Part shown: positions 18,443 through 29,715 of the stretch, piece after piece
Position numbering within the stretch: position 1 is the stretch's first letter
How the letters are laid out: each line of letters starts with the position of its first letter
Assembly: GCF_003330765.1 (NCBI RefSeq)
Contig: NZ_CP024902.1
Location: 1,302,001-1,366,000, forward strand
Direction of reading: 5' to 3'
Source: Burkholderia pyrrocinia
Lineage (GTDB): Bacteria; Pseudomonadota; Gammaproteobacteria; Burkholderiales; Burkholderiaceae
Length of the DNA: 64,000 nt
Position numbers and translations under genes: made by a program
The notes under the pieces: generated by a model
Seen by the model: the letters and a program-made list of their open reading frames with translations, nothing else
The model's database searches: none
What the model was told of the DNA's origin: nothing

Positions 18443-19558
18443 TTACAGCGCGACGAACAGCACGCCGTGCGGGTCCTGAAGCGCGGACGCGTTGCCGACG
18501 CTCGTCACGACCGGCGTCAGGTGGCCGGACTTGGTATCCAGCTTCATCACCTGACCCTGGCCGGCGCTGTAGGCGTCGCCTTGCGCGAACGGTGCGTCGA
18601 CGCGGTAGGTCGTGTTGCTGGCGTCGGTGAACAGCATGAAGGTCTTGCCTTGCGGTCCCGCCGCCGGCACCCAGCGCGTATCGTCGACCGGATAGACCGG
18701 GCCGTCCTTGTCGCTGAAGAGCGTGAGCGTCAGCACACTGACGGACTGGCTCGCGCCCGGATTGTGGATGAACACCAGCTTGCCGTCGGCCTGACTGTCG
18801 AGCACGAGATCGCCGGCGGAATCGATCGCCTCGGAATCGGGGTCCGTCAGGCTCAACGTCACCAACTGGCTGAAGGTCGGATTCGGCGACCCGCCGACCG
18901 ACGGTGTCAGATCGGTGGCCTGCGCGTTGCCGGCGAGCACCGGCGCAACGTCGAACGTCGTGCCGTTCGCGTTCAGCGTGAGTTGTCCGAGCGTCGGTGC
19001 GGCGGTGCCGGGCGTCGCCGGATTCGATGCGCTCACGTAGACGTTCCCGTTGAGCAGTTGCATGTCGTCGAAGCCGCCGCCGTGTGCGGTCGGATTGACC
19101 GTCGCTGCGTAGGTCTTTTGCGTACCGGCTTTCAGGTCGATGATCGTCAGCTCGGGATTGCCGTCCTCGTTGGCCATCGCCCACAGCGTGTTGGTGTCGG
19201 CGCGGGCCATCAGGCCGTCGACGTGGCCCGGCACCGTATACGTTTTGAGTACGTTGCCGCTCAGGTCGTATTGCACGACGTCGTTGGTCAGGCCCGGCAC
19301 CGAGCCGTCCTTCACGTCGCCGGCCTTCTGATAGCCGATGAAGACCGTGTTGTTGAACTGGACGATCGAATCGGGTTTGTCCGTGGACGTCGGCGCTTTC
19401 GCGAACACCGACAACGCATAGCCGGACGCAGTCGCCGTGTTCGGCACGGCGGCCGTATTGGTCGGCGCGACGCCGGGCGTGGAGGTTGCGTCGTCGCCGC
19501 CACAAGCGGCCAGGAAGACTGAAGCGGATGCGGCGATTAACAGGGGCTTTCTAAACAT
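18443..19558 (-). CDS. Large secreted lipoprotein of unknown function (propeller-like repeats)
   Basis: A 371-aa protein beginning MFRKPLLIAASASVFLAAC, with lipobox LAAC and acylated C19 followed by GGDD. The start is supported by AGGAAAAC just upstream. The mature part is rich in Gly, Thr, Asp and Asn and shows repeated strand-turn patterns such as DVVQYDLSGNVLKTYTVPGHV, GNPELTIIDLKAGTQKTY and SAGDLVLDSQADGKLVFI, as in beta-propeller proteins of the NHL/SMP-30 type. No catalytic residues can be assigned. It is a single-gene unit next to the tRNA-Leu locus; surface anchoring is probable, the role unknown. Confidence 0.72.
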   Translation of the reverse strand: MFRKPLLIAASASVFLAACGGDDATSTPGVAPTNTAAVPNTATASGYALSVFAKAPTSTDKPDSIVQFNNTVFIGYQKAGDVKDGSVPGLTNDVVQYDLSGNVLKTYTVPGHVDGLMARADTNTLWAMANEDGNPELTIIDLKAGTQKTYAATVNPTAHGGGFDDMQLLNGNVYVSASNPATPGTAAPTLGQLTLNANGTTFDVAPVLAGNAQATDLTPSVGGSPNPTFSQLVTLSLTDPDSEAIDSAGDLVLDSQADGKLVFIHNPGASQSVSVLTLTLFSDKDGPVYPVDDTRWVPAAGPQGKTFMLFTDASNTTYRVDAPFAQGDAYSAGQGQVMKLDTKSGHLTPVVTSVGNASALQDPHGVLFVAL

Positions 19559-20037
19559 TATGTTTTCCTGACTAAATGATTCGTGTGAGATCGCTGGAAT
19601 GCTTTTGTTACCGTCGGTTACTGAGTCGCGGGTCAGGCTATGCCGCCCATATGTCGCTTCGGTGACAACCTTTGCACACTCGCGTCGATTGTCCGGAAGG
19701 GGCGGCGGTGCTGGCACATCCTGGCTTAAGGACGGCTTAAGGAGATGGGCCGGATCGAGTCGATTTGCAAGAATCGGATGAAATCCACGCGATTGGGCGA
19801 GCTGAACGAGCACATCGACATCAAGTGAAATGGAATATTTTCGTTCTACGATTGAAAGCGTGGATGATGGAAGGCGATGTCGATTCGACGAGGGTGCAGG
19901 GGGACTTCACGCGTTTGCGATTCGACCGCGGCTGCGGCCTGGCAGGAAGCCCGGGCGGCAGGGCGGCGATTGGCGGAGCCGACAGGGTCAAATGCGGAGG
20001 ATCTGGCGAGCAGTGGTAGAATCCCGTCCGCCCTCTT
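19559..20037. other. Intergenic region between the lipoprotein gene and tRNA-Leu
   Basis: About 480 bp without a credible gene. It should contain the divergent promoters of the lipoprotein gene (left) and the tRNA (right). A -10-like TAGAAT at 20017-20022 lies 16 nt before the tRNA 5' end. Short ORFs in the region lack ribosome sites and family resemblance. Confidence 0.4.
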
Positions 20038-20372
20038 GCCGGGGTGATGAAATTGGTAAACATAGCGGACTTAAACGATTGAGTGCCCGGCCGGAAACGG
20101 TCGGTGCAGAACCCTTCAAATTCGGTGAAACCCCTGATGTGCGCATCGAGGCAACGCCGAGCCAAGCCTTGCGGCACCCGCGAGGAAGGTGTAGAGACTA
20201 GACGGGGGGCGCCTAAGGCGCACGGGCAGCGGTCATGCCCGCGCGCGACGGCGAAGGCATAGTCCAGCGCACGAACGGCATCGCCCAGACGATGCCGGCT
20301 TTGAAAGAAGCAGTGTGACGAAAATCCGCCGCCTTAATTGGCTTGCCGGTTCAAGTCCGGTCCCCGGCACCA
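20038..20372 (+). tRNA. tRNA-Leu(UAA), split by a group I intron (exons 20038-20072 and 20321-20372)
   Basis: Joining the two exons gives a complete class II tRNA: acceptor GCCGGGG pairs with CCCCGGC near the 3' end, the D arm contains AAUUGGUAAA, the anticodon stem GCGGA/UCCGC encloses loop CUUAAAA with anticodon UAA, a long variable arm GCCUUAAUUGGC follows, then T-stem GCCGG with loop UUCAAGU, discriminator A and an encoded CCA. The 5' exon ends after U34 and the 3' exon resumes at A35, so the gene is interrupted inside the anticodon. Without splicing no leucine UUA-reading tRNA could form from this gene. Confidence 0.95.
20073..20320 (+). ncRNA. Group I (IC3-like) self-splicing intron in tRNA-Leu(UAA)
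   Basis: A 248-nt insertion between anticodon positions 34 and 35. The internal guide GAGU (20081-20084) pairs with the 5'-exon end ACUU, giving the required U-G wobble at the splice site. P2 is a 7-bp stem (20087-20093 / 20098-20104) capped by GAAA. The P4-P6 region has AAUUCGGUGAAACCCC and GCCGAGCCAAGCC, the family consensus. P7 is GACUA (20196-20200) with UAGUC (20260-20264). GC-rich hairpins correspond to P8 and P9. The intron ends in G, the omega-G. There is no intron ORF. The position and core strongly resemble the cyanobacterial and plastid trnL intron. Confidence 0.95.
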
Positions 20373-20403
20373 CATGATCGTCTGAAGGTCAGAGGCACAG
20401 AGA

Positions 20404-20437
20404 CCCCGCAAAAATCCGAGATTTTGCGGGGTTTTTT
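20404..20437 (+). terminator. Rho-independent terminator after tRNA-Leu
   Basis: The stem CCCCGCAAAA pairs with TTTTGCGGGG across a short loop and is followed by six T residues (20432-20437). It starts 31 nt past the tRNA CCA end and would terminate the tRNA precursor, separating it from the bkd operon. Confidence 0.93.
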
Positions 20438-23036
<2,599 letters not shown>

Positions 23037-23037
23037 G

Positions 23038-24363
23038 ATGGGGATTCATGTCATCAAGATGCCGGATATCGGCGAAGGGATCGCCGAGGTCGAACTGGTG
23101 GCCTGGCATGTGGAAGTCGGACAGACGATCGCGGAAGACCAGCCGCTCGCCGACGTGATGACCGACAAGGCGGCGGTCGAGATTCCGTCGCCCGTGGCGG
23201 GCAAGGTGCTTGAACTCGGCGGCCGGATCGGCGAGATGATGGCGGTCGGCAGCGAGCTGATTCGCCTCGAGGTCGAAGGCAACGGCAACCTGAAGGCGGG
23301 TGCGCCAGCGCGCGAAGCGAAGGCGGGTGCTGCGCCGGTGGCGGCGGCAGCGGCGACGCCGGTGGCCGACGTGCCGGTGGCATCGTCCGCACCGTCTGCG
23401 GTGCCGCGTCCCGCAGCGGGCCGCGCACCCGCGGAGCCGCGCCGTGCCGGGCATGCGGCACAGCCGCGCGCCGCGCTCGCGCCGGGCGAGCGGCCGCTCG
23501 CGTCGCCGGCCGTGCGCCAGCGCGCGTGGGACATGGGCATCGAGCTGCGCTACGTGCGCGGTACGGGCGAAGCAGGGCGGATCCTGCATGATGATCTCGA
23601 TGCGTATGCGCGCACGGGCGGCGGTGCGGCGCGCACGTCGCAGGCGCACGGCTACGACGAACGCAACGACGAAACCGACGTGCCGGTGATCGGCTTGCGG
23701 CGCGCGATCGCGCGCAAGATGCAGGAAGCGAAGCGCCGCATTCCGCACTTCAGTTACGTCGAGGAAATCGACGTCACCGAGCTCGAATCGTTGCGCGCGG
23801 AACTGAATCGACGCTACGGCGACACGCGCGGCCGGCTCACGCCGCTGCCGTTGCTGATCCGCGCGATGGTGATTGCGTTACGCGACTTCCCGCAGATCAA
23901 CGCGCGCTTCGACGACGAAGCGGGCGTCGTCACGCGCTACGGTGCGGTGCACATGGGCGTCGCGACGCAGACGGACGGCGGCCTCACGGTGCCCGTGCTG
24001 CGTCATGCCGAAGCGCGCGACGTGTGGTCGATCTCCGATGAAATCGCGCGGCTCGCCGACGCGGTGCGCGCGAACCGCGCGCAGCGCGACGAGCTCAGCG
24101 GGTCGACGATCACGATCTCGAGCCTCGGCGCGCTCGGCGGCATCGTGTCGACGCCGGTCATCAATCATCCCGAGGTCGGCATCGTCGGCGTGAACCGGAT
24201 CGTCGAGCGGCCGATGATTCGCGACGGCGCGGTCGTCGCGCGCAAGATGATGAACCTGTCGTCGTCGTTCGACCATCGCGTCGTCGACGGCGCGGACGCG
24301 GCCGAATTCATCCAGGCCGTGCGCGCGGTGCTCGAACGCCCGGCGATGCTGTTCGTGGAGTGA
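23038..24363 (+). CDS. bkdB: Branched-chain 2-oxoacid dehydrogenase E2 (dihydrolipoyl acyltransferase)
   Basis: A 441-aa E2 with one lipoyl domain (residues ~4-78; lipoylated Lys in [11 protein letters not shown]), an Ala/Pro linker (~90-150), a peripheral subunit-binding domain (~155-195: [28 protein letters not shown]) and a CoA-dependent acyltransferase domain ending in the active-site sequence [16 protein letters not shown] (HxxxDG). It transfers branched acyl groups to CoA. It starts one base after the bkdA2 stop and overlaps the lpdV leader, so the complex is encoded stoichiometrically. Confidence 0.96.
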   Translation: MGIHVIKMPDIGEGIAEVELVAWHVEVGQTIAEDQPLADVMTDKAAVEIPSPVAGKVLELGGRIGEMMAVGSELIRLEVEGNGNLKAGAPAREAKAGAAPVAAAAATPVADVPVASSAPSAVPRPAAGRAPAEPRRAGHAAQPRAALAPGERPLASPAVRQRAWDMGIELRYVRGTGEAGRILHDDLDAYARTGGGAARTSQAHGYDERNDETDVPVIGLRRAIARKMQEAKRRIPHFSYVEEIDVTELESLRAELNRRYGDTRGRLTPLPLLIRAMVIALRDFPQINARFDDEAGVVTRYGAVHMGVATQTDGGLTVPVLRHAEARDVWSISDEIARLADAVRANRAQRDELSGSTITISSLGALGGIVSTPVINHPEVGIVGVNRIVERPMIRDGAVVARKMMNLSSSFDHRVVDGADAAEFIQAVRAVLERPAMLFVE

Positions 24364-24368
24364 GCGCA

Positions 24369-25760
24369 ATGAAAAACGAACACACCACGCTGCTCGTGAT
24401 CGGCGGCGGCCCGGGCGGCTACGTCGCCGCGATTCGCGCGGGCCAGCTCGGCATTCCGACCGTGCTCGTCGAGCGCGACCGGCTCGGCGGCACGTGCCTG
24501 AACATCGGCTGCATTCCGTCGAAGGCGCTGATCCACGTGGCCGACGCATTCGAACAGGCCTGCGGCCAGGCCGGCGAAGGGGCGCTCGGGATTCGCGTGC
24601 GCACGCCCGAGATCGACATCGCGCAAAGCGTCGCGTGGAAGGACGGCATCGTCGACCGGCTGACGCGCGGCGTCGGCGCGCTGCTGAAGAAGAACGGCGT
24701 GCGCGTGCTGCACGGCGACGCGCGCGTGATCGACGGGAAGACCGTCGACGTCGTCGCCGGCGGCCACGCGGTGCGGATCGGTTGCGAGCACCTGTTGCTC
24801 GCGACCGGTTCCGAACCGGTCGAACTGCCGTCGATGCCGTTCGGCGGGCACGTCGTGTCGTCGACCGAGGCGCTGTCGCCCGCGACCTTGCCGAAGCGGC
24901 TGGTCGTGGTCGGGGCCGGGTATATCGGGCTCGAACTCGGGATCGTCTATCGCAAGCTCGGTGTCGACGTCAGCATCGTCGAAGCGGCGGAGCGCGTGTT
25001 GCCTGCGTACGATGCCGAACTCGCGAGGCCGGTCGCCGATTCGCTCGCGCGGCTCGGCGTACGGCTGTGGCTCGGCCGCAAGGTGCTCGGGCTTGCGGAG
25101 CACGGCGCGGTGCGCGTGCAGGCGGCCGACGGCGCCGAGCAGACGCTGCCGGCCGATCGCGTGCTGGTCGCGGTCGGCCGCCGGCCTCGCGTCGACGGCT
25201 TCGGGCTCGAATCGCTGCTGCTCGATCGCAACGGCAGCGCGCTGCGGATCGACGACGAATGCCGGACGTCGATGCACAACGTATGGGCGATCGGCGACGT
25301 CGCCGGCGAGCCGATGCTCGCGCATCGCGCAATGGCGCAAGGCGAGATGGTGGCCGAGCTGATCGCCGGCCGGCGCCGCAAGTTCATGCCCGCGTCGATT
25401 CCGGCCGTGTGCTTCACCGATCCCGAGATCGTGACGGCCGGCTGGTCGCCGGACGACGCGCACGCGGCCGGCGTCGATTGCGTGAGCGCATCGTTTCCGT
25501 TTGCGGCGAACGGGCGCGCGATGACGCTGCAGGCCACCGAAGGCTTCGTGCGCGTCGTCGCGCGGCGCGACACGCACCTGATCGTCGGCTGGCAGGCCGT
25601 CGGGCGCGGCGTGTCGGAACTGGCCGCGGCGTTCTCGCAGTCAATGGAGATGGGCGCGCGGCTGGAAGACATCGGCGGCACGATCCACGCGCATCCGACG
25701 CTGGGTGAGGCGCTGCAGGAGGCCGCGCTGCGCGCGCTCGGGCACGCGTTGCATGTTTGA
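24369..25760 (+). CDS. lpdV: Dihydrolipoyl dehydrogenase (E3) of the branched-chain complex
   Basis: A 463-aa FAD disulfide oxidoreductase. Visible are the FAD-binding [17 protein letters not shown], the redox disulfide [15 protein letters not shown] (C-x4-C), the NAD-binding [16 protein letters not shown], the second FAD contact [18 protein letters not shown], and the C-terminal catalytic His-Glu pair in [14 protein letters not shown]. It reoxidises the E2 dihydrolipoyl group with NAD+. ATG 24369 is preferred; a GTG at 24360 overlapping the bkdB end adds three residues. A hairpin follows the stop codon. Confidence 0.95.
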   Translation: MKNEHTTLLVIGGGPGGYVAAIRAGQLGIPTVLVERDRLGGTCLNIGCIPSKALIHVADAFEQACGQAGEGALGIRVRTPEIDIAQSVAWKDGIVDRLTRGVGALLKKNGVRVLHGDARVIDGKTVDVVAGGHAVRIGCEHLLLATGSEPVELPSMPFGGHVVSSTEALSPATLPKRLVVVGAGYIGLELGIVYRKLGVDVSIVEAAERVLPAYDAELARPVADSLARLGVRLWLGRKVLGLAEHGAVRVQAADGAEQTLPADRVLVAVGRRPRVDGFGLESLLLDRNGSALRIDDECRTSMHNVWAIGDVAGEPMLAHRAMAQGEMVAELIAGRRRKFMPASIPAVCFTDPEIVTAGWSPDDAHAAGVDCVSASFPFAANGRAMTLQATEGFVRVVARRDTHLIVGWQAVGRGVSELAAAFSQSMEMGARLEDIGGTIHAHPTLGEALQEAALRALGHALHV

Positions 25761-25774
25761 TGTGTGCTCGCTAA

Positions 25775-25818
25775 ACGGAAGCGCCGATGCGCAACGTGCG
25801 TATCGGCGCTTCCGTTCT
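25775..25818 (+). terminator. Probable terminator of the bkd operon
   Basis: A 14-bp perfect inverted repeat (25775-25788 and 25802-25815, starting ACGGAAGCGCCGAT) with a 13-nt loop is followed by TCTTATCG. The T-tract is weak, but the long GC stem 15 nt after the lpdV stop fits an operon-end terminator. Confidence 0.65.
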
Positions 25819-26090
25819 TATCGAATAGACATCTAATTAATTTGAATTTGTGTAGATTAAGTACGATAAAAATAGAGAAATCTCGTGTGAACGTGCGACG
25901 AATTGATGCATGGGATGCGCCGAGGCCGGCAGCGTGCTCCGTCAAATTCGACATATGGAATGCGTGCAGCCTGTAATTTTTCGAGATGCAGGGAGGTTGT
26001 CGACGCCGCGTCGACCGACCATCATGTCGAAAGCCGGAAACCGGGCCGCTCACGGCCCGCCAACGCAGGCTTCACACGGAAGAACCCGAC
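25819..26090. other. AT-rich intergenic stretch
   Basis: About 270 bp between the bkd terminator and the next gene. The left part (25825-25890) is much more AT-rich than its surroundings (for example TCTAATTAATTTGAATTTG) and could carry the promoter of the downstream oxidoreductase gene. I see no gene in it; a 70-codon ORF crossing it lacks a ribosome site and family resemblance. Confidence 0.4.
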
Positions 26091-26720
26091 ATGAAACTGC
26101 TGCTCGTCGGCGCGACCGGACTCGTCGGGCGCCACGTCCTCGAAGTCGCGCTCGCCGATTCGCGGGTCGATCGCGTGGTCGTCCTCGCGCGCCGGCCGTT
26201 GTCGCCGCATCCGAAGATGCGCGCGCTGGAGGTCGACTTCGATCATCTGCCCGACGAGGCCGACTGGTGGCAGGCCGATGCCGTGATCTGCACGCTCGGC
26301 ACCACCATGCGGGCCGCCGGCTCGAAGGCGGCCTTCCGACGCATCGATCACGACTATCCGCTTGCGGTCGCACGGCTCGCGCACCGGCACGGCACGCCGA
26401 CCTACGTGCTGAATTCCGCACTCGGCGCGGATCCGGCGTCGCCAATCTTCTACAACTGCGTCAAGGGCGAGGTCGAGCAGGCGCTCGCCGGCGTCGGGTT
26501 CGCGTCGCTCACGTGCGTGCGGCCGGGCCTGATCGGCGGCAGCCGCGACGAATTCAGGTTCGGCGAGCGGCTGCTGGTGTCCGCGTTGAACCTCGCCAAA
26601 CCCGTGTTGCCGGCGAAGTGGCGCGTGAATCCCGCGCCGCGGATTGCCCGCGCGCTGCTCGACGCCGCGATCGACGCGCGGCCGGGCGTGCAGGTCGTCG
26701 CATCGGACCGGCTCGTCTGA
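26091..26720 (+). CDS. NAD(P)-binding Rossmann-fold oxidoreductase (HTATIP2/NAD-epimerase-like)
   Basis: A 209-aa short atypical SDR. The N-terminal MKLLLVGATGLVGRHVLEVAL contains the GxxGxxG dinucleotide loop; AVICTLGTTMRAAGSKAAFRRIDHDYP and LNSALGADPASPIFYNCVKGEVE match the HTATIP2/YwnB-like group, including the Y-x3-K catalytic pair (YNCVK). Cofactor is probably NADPH; substrate unknown. The start at 26091 was chosen at the beta-1 strand, with upstream in-frame codons being Arg-rich and unlike the family. No operon partners; it is convergent with the LysR gene that follows. Confidence 0.83.
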   Translation: MKLLLVGATGLVGRHVLEVALADSRVDRVVVLARRPLSPHPKMRALEVDFDHLPDEADWWQADAVICTLGTTMRAAGSKAAFRRIDHDYPLAVARLAHRHGTPTYVLNSALGADPASPIFYNCVKGEVEQALAGVGFASLTCVRPGLIGGSRDEFRFGERLLVSALNLAKPVLPAKWRVNPAPRIARALLDAAIDARPGVQVVASDRLV

Positions 26721-26777
26721 GCCGGAACGGGCGGCACGGGGGGCGACCGGTCGGCGCCGCCGCGCGGCACGCGCCGG

Positions 26778-27674
26778 CTATTGGCCCGCGAAACCGTCAA
26801 GCCCGCCGAACTGTTCGGCGAGCGATGCCGTGAACGCATCGAGCGCTTCACTGCCGTCGCAGTTCCTCGGCGTCGCGAGCTGGAATTCGACCGTATGGCC
26901 CAGCTTGCTCGCGAGCAGCCTGCGCATCTTCCCCGCGGCGACCCACGGCGCCGCGACGTGGTCGGGCAGGAAGCCGACATGCGCGCCGGACAGGATGAAG
27001 ATCACGTCGGCATCGACGTTTTCGGAGAACGCGGTCGGCTGCGCGTTGCGCAGCGCCGCCCCCGACGTGTTCGTCTTGTAGAGCCGCGCGACATTGCTCG
27101 TGCGCGCGATGTCGTTGACCGACACGGTTTTTTTCGCAAACAGCGGATGCCGGGCGCCGCAGTGCAGCGACTGGTGTTCGACGAACAGCGGCGCGTAGTG
27201 CAGGCCGGCCTGGTGGCCCGAAAAGTAGCCGATCGCAAGCTGCAGTTCGCCTTTCAGCAGCCTGCGCTCCAGTTCGTCGGGCGGCACCGCGACCATCTCG
27301 ATCAGTACCTCCGGCGCACGTTCGCGAAAGCGGCCGACGGCCGCCGCGATCGATTCGACGATGTCCGGCGCGAGCCGCTCGGACAGGCCGATGCGCAGCT
27401 CGCCGAGCAAGGTGCCCGACACGTGCTGCGTATCGCGCGTGAACACGTCCATCGCCTGCAGGAGCGGCCGCGTCGACTGCAGCACGCGTTCGCCCTTCGG
27501 CGTCAGCCGGAACCCGCTCTTGCCGCGATCGCACAGCCGGAACCCGAGACGCGTTTCGAGCTTGGCCATCTGCGTGCTGATCGTCGAAGGCGCCATCCCG
27601 AGCGTGCCCTGCGCGGCGCTGAAGCCGCCGCTTTCGACGATCGTCAGAAAAAGCCGCAGCAATTGCAAATCCAT
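26778..27674 (-). CDS. LysR-family regulator divergent from the agmatinase-like gene
   Basis: A 298-aa LysR protein starting MDLQLLRLFLTIVESGGFSA; a second ATG at 27695 would add seven residues. The HTH is SAAQGTLGMAPSTISTQMAK, followed by the linker and a PBP2-type effector domain (LGELRIGLSERLAPDIVESI and later AHVGFLPDHVAAPWVAAGKM). It faces the ureohydrolase gene across ~150 bp, the usual LysR arrangement, so it probably activates that gene in response to a polyamine or guanidino compound; this is inference. Confidence 0.9.
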   Translation of the reverse strand: MDLQLLRLFLTIVESGGFSAAQGTLGMAPSTISTQMAKLETRLGFRLCDRGKSGFRLTPKGERVLQSTRPLLQAMDVFTRDTQHVSGTLLGELRIGLSERLAPDIVESIAAAVGRFRERAPEVLIEMVAVPPDELERRLLKGELQLAIGYFSGHQAGLHYAPLFVEHQSLHCGARHPLFAKKTVSVNDIARTSNVARLYKTNTSGAALRNAQPTAFSENVDADVIFILSGAHVGFLPDHVAAPWVAAGKMRRLLASKLGHTVEFQLATPRNCDGSEALDAFTASLAEQFGGLDGFAGQ

Positions 27675-27824
27675 GTCTCTCAGTCGGGTCAGCATGGCGA
27701 TACATCGCGTTTCGTGAAGTCGGCTTATGTTAGTTCATATTTTTCGTCGGATGCCATGACGGCAGAATCGGGTACGAGGTCGCCGGCCGCGCGACCGTGT
27801 CCCCCTTCAGACAGGAATCCGACG

Positions 27825-28793
27825 ATGAGCCAGAACGATTTCGCGTTCACGCGCGACAGCCTCTACGGCACGCAGGCCGAACCGACATTCGCGGGCGCGA
27901 CGAGCTTCATGCGCCGGCGTTTCAGCCGCGATCTCGATGGCGTCGACCTCGCGATCACCGGCGTGCCGTTCGACTCCGCCGCATCGCACCGGCCCGGCAC
28001 GCGCTTCGGCCCGCGCGGGTTGCGGATCGCATCGACGGGCATCGCGTGGGAGCGCCCGTGGCCGTGGTCATTCGATCCGTTCGACGTGCTGGCGGCGGTC
28101 GACTACGGCGATTGCGCGTTCGATCTGGGGCAACCGGAATCGGTGCCGGGCGCGATCGAGCGGCATGCCGATGCGATCCTCGCGCGCGGCTGCGCGATGC
28201 TGACGCTCGGCGGCGATCACTTCATCACGTATCCGCTGCTGAAGGCGCATGCGAAGGTGCACGGGCCGCTGTCGCTCGTGCATTTCGACGCGCATACCGA
28301 CACGTGGCCCGACCGCGACGTCAAGCGCATCGATCACGGGACGATGTTCTATCACGCGGCGCGGGAAGGGTGGGTCGTGCCCGGGCGGTCGGCCCAGATC
28401 GGCATCCGGACGACCAACGACGAGCCGATGGGATTCGACATCCAGGATGCGCGCCGCGTGCATGCGTCGACGCCCGCCGCGGTCGCCGCGCGCATTCGCG
28501 AGCGCGTCGGCGATCATCCCGTGTACCTGACGTTCGATATCGACTGTCTCGATCCGGCGTTCGCGCCGGGCACCGGGACGCCGGTCGCGGGCGGGCTGTC
28601 GAGCCATCAGGCGTTCGAGATCCTGCGTCACCTGGAAGGCATCAACCTGGTCGGCATGGATGTGGTCGAAGTGTCGCCGCCGTATGATCATGCGGAAATC
28701 ACGTCGCTGGCCGGTGCGACGATCGCGCTGGAACTGATCTGCCTGTTCGCATCGCGCCGGCGGCAGAAAGAGGAAGACTCGATGGATGAATGA
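27825..28793 (+). CDS. speB: Agmatinase / ureohydrolase
   Basis: A 322-aa ureohydrolase with complete manganese sites: TLGGDHFITYPLL, LVHFDAHTDTWPD (DAHTD) and LTFDIDCLDPAFAPGTGTPV (DxDxxDP). The extended N-terminus, with SASHRPGTRFGPRGLRIAS, is characteristic of agmatinases, which split agmatine into putrescine and urea. Related enzymes act on guanidinobutyrate or guanidinopropionate, so the symbol is provisional. The long antisense-side frame running far upstream is not coding; the real start is ATG 27825 after AGGAA. It overlaps the following GNAT gene by 8 nt, and a LysR gene lies divergently upstream. Confidence 0.9.
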   Translation: MSQNDFAFTRDSLYGTQAEPTFAGATSFMRRRFSRDLDGVDLAITGVPFDSAASHRPGTRFGPRGLRIASTGIAWERPWPWSFDPFDVLAAVDYGDCAFDLGQPESVPGAIERHADAILARGCAMLTLGGDHFITYPLLKAHAKVHGPLSLVHFDAHTDTWPDRDVKRIDHGTMFYHAAREGWVVPGRSAQIGIRTTNDEPMGFDIQDARRVHASTPAAVAARIRERVGDHPVYLTFDIDCLDPAFAPGTGTPVAGGLSSHQAFEILRHLEGINLVGMDVVEVSPPYDHAEITSLAGATIALELICLFASRRRQKEEDSMDE

Positions 28794-29250
28794 AATCACC
28801 TGGCGCAAGGCCGTTCCCGACGACGCGGCCGCGTGCCTCGCACTGCGCGGAAAAACGCGCGAGAACGCGTTCACCGAAGCGCAGTTGCGCGACCTCGGCA
28901 TCACCGTCGAAAGCTGGGGCGACGGTATCCGGTGCGGCCTGTTCTCGGGCCATGTCTGCTGCGCGAACGAGCGCATGGTCGGCTACTGCTTCGGCGACAC
29001 CGGTTCGGGCGAGATCGTCGTGCTCGCGATCCTGCCCGAGCACGAGAGGGCAGGGATCGGCAAGCGGCTGCTGCGGCAGGTGATCGACGATTTCGCGGCG
29101 AACGGCTTCACGACGCTTTTTCTCGGCTGCTCGGCCGATCCCGCGTCGCGCTCGCATGGTTTCTATCGGCATCTCGGCTGGACGTCGACAGGGAAACTGG
29201 ATGATGCCGGCGATGAAATCCTGACGTTGCAGGTCGGGCCGCGCGCATGA
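28786..29250 (+). CDS. GNAT-family N-acetyltransferase
   Basis: A 154-aa acetyltransferase. The acetyl-CoA-binding motif A is IVVLAILPEHERAGIGKRLL (Q/R-x-x-G-x-G/A variant RAGIGKR), followed by motif B around TLFLGCSADPASRSHGFYRHLGW. The gene overlaps the ureohydrolase gene by 8 nt, so the two are co-translated. An amine substrate derived from polyamine metabolism, or the protein partner itself, is possible but not shown. Length and domain fit single-domain GNATs. Confidence 0.88.
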   Translation: MNEITWRKAVPDDAAACLALRGKTRENAFTEAQLRDLGITVESWGDGIRCGLFSGHVCCANERMVGYCFGDTGSGEIVVLAILPEHERAGIGKRLLRQVIDDFAANGFTTLFLGCSADPASRSHGFYRHLGWTSTGKLDDAGDEILTLQVGPRA

Positions 29251-29715
29251 CGGCATGCGTCGGCCGGATCCCGGCGGCGCATCGCGGGTTCGTCAAACTG
29301 ATTCGTCATGCAAAGCAATGGCAGGGCTGAGATACGCGCGCCGCATGCTGAACCTGCTCCCCGCCGGCGACCTGACGGCCCCGCCCGATCAGGCATCGCC
29401 CGCGAGCGCCTGACCTTTCATTTTTCCGACGCAAAGCTTGCGAAAAAACCGGTCGGACGCGTCCCGATCGTTCAGACAATTTCAAAATCGATCGATACCG
29501 GGTAATCCCCGATATCTCGCAAGTTGTATATACAAGATCATCCGCTGGCAATGTGGCCGCACGTCGTGCCGCTTGCGCGCCAGCGTGCAGACCGTGCGTG
29601 CGTGGCGCATGCCGGCGATCCACGGCGCCCCGCACCCGAAGAGCCGAAAGGGCGGCTCGCAGATTCCTGTCTTTCTTAAACCATTTGCGATCCTGAGTAT
29701 TTTGGAGATTTCCCC
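29251..29715. promoter_or_regulatory. Regulatory region of the NCS1 permease with a palindromic site
   Basis: This 465-bp gap has no credible gene. It contains the perfect 12-bp palindrome TTGTATATACAA at 29524-29535, about 180 bp upstream of the permease start, in a locally AT-rich patch. Such TTGTAT-type sites are typical of GntR-family operators, so it may control the permease. No GntR gene lies in the window. A GGAG ribosome site precedes the GTG start of the permease. Confidence 0.45.

Noticed and set aside
19765..20201. Several small ORFs overlapping the tRNA-Leu and its intron
   Set aside because: They run through tRNA and group I intron sequence, have no ribosome sites, and the intron is too short and structured to encode a homing endonuclease.
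25764..25976. A 70-codon plus-strand ORF after lpdV
   Set aside because: It crosses the operon-end hairpin, has no ribosome site, and its translation resembles no family.
26781..27824. N-terminal extension of the agmatinase frame over the LysR gene
   Set aside because: The extension is antisense to a good LysR gene; the conserved ureohydrolase start is at 27825 with a ribosome site.
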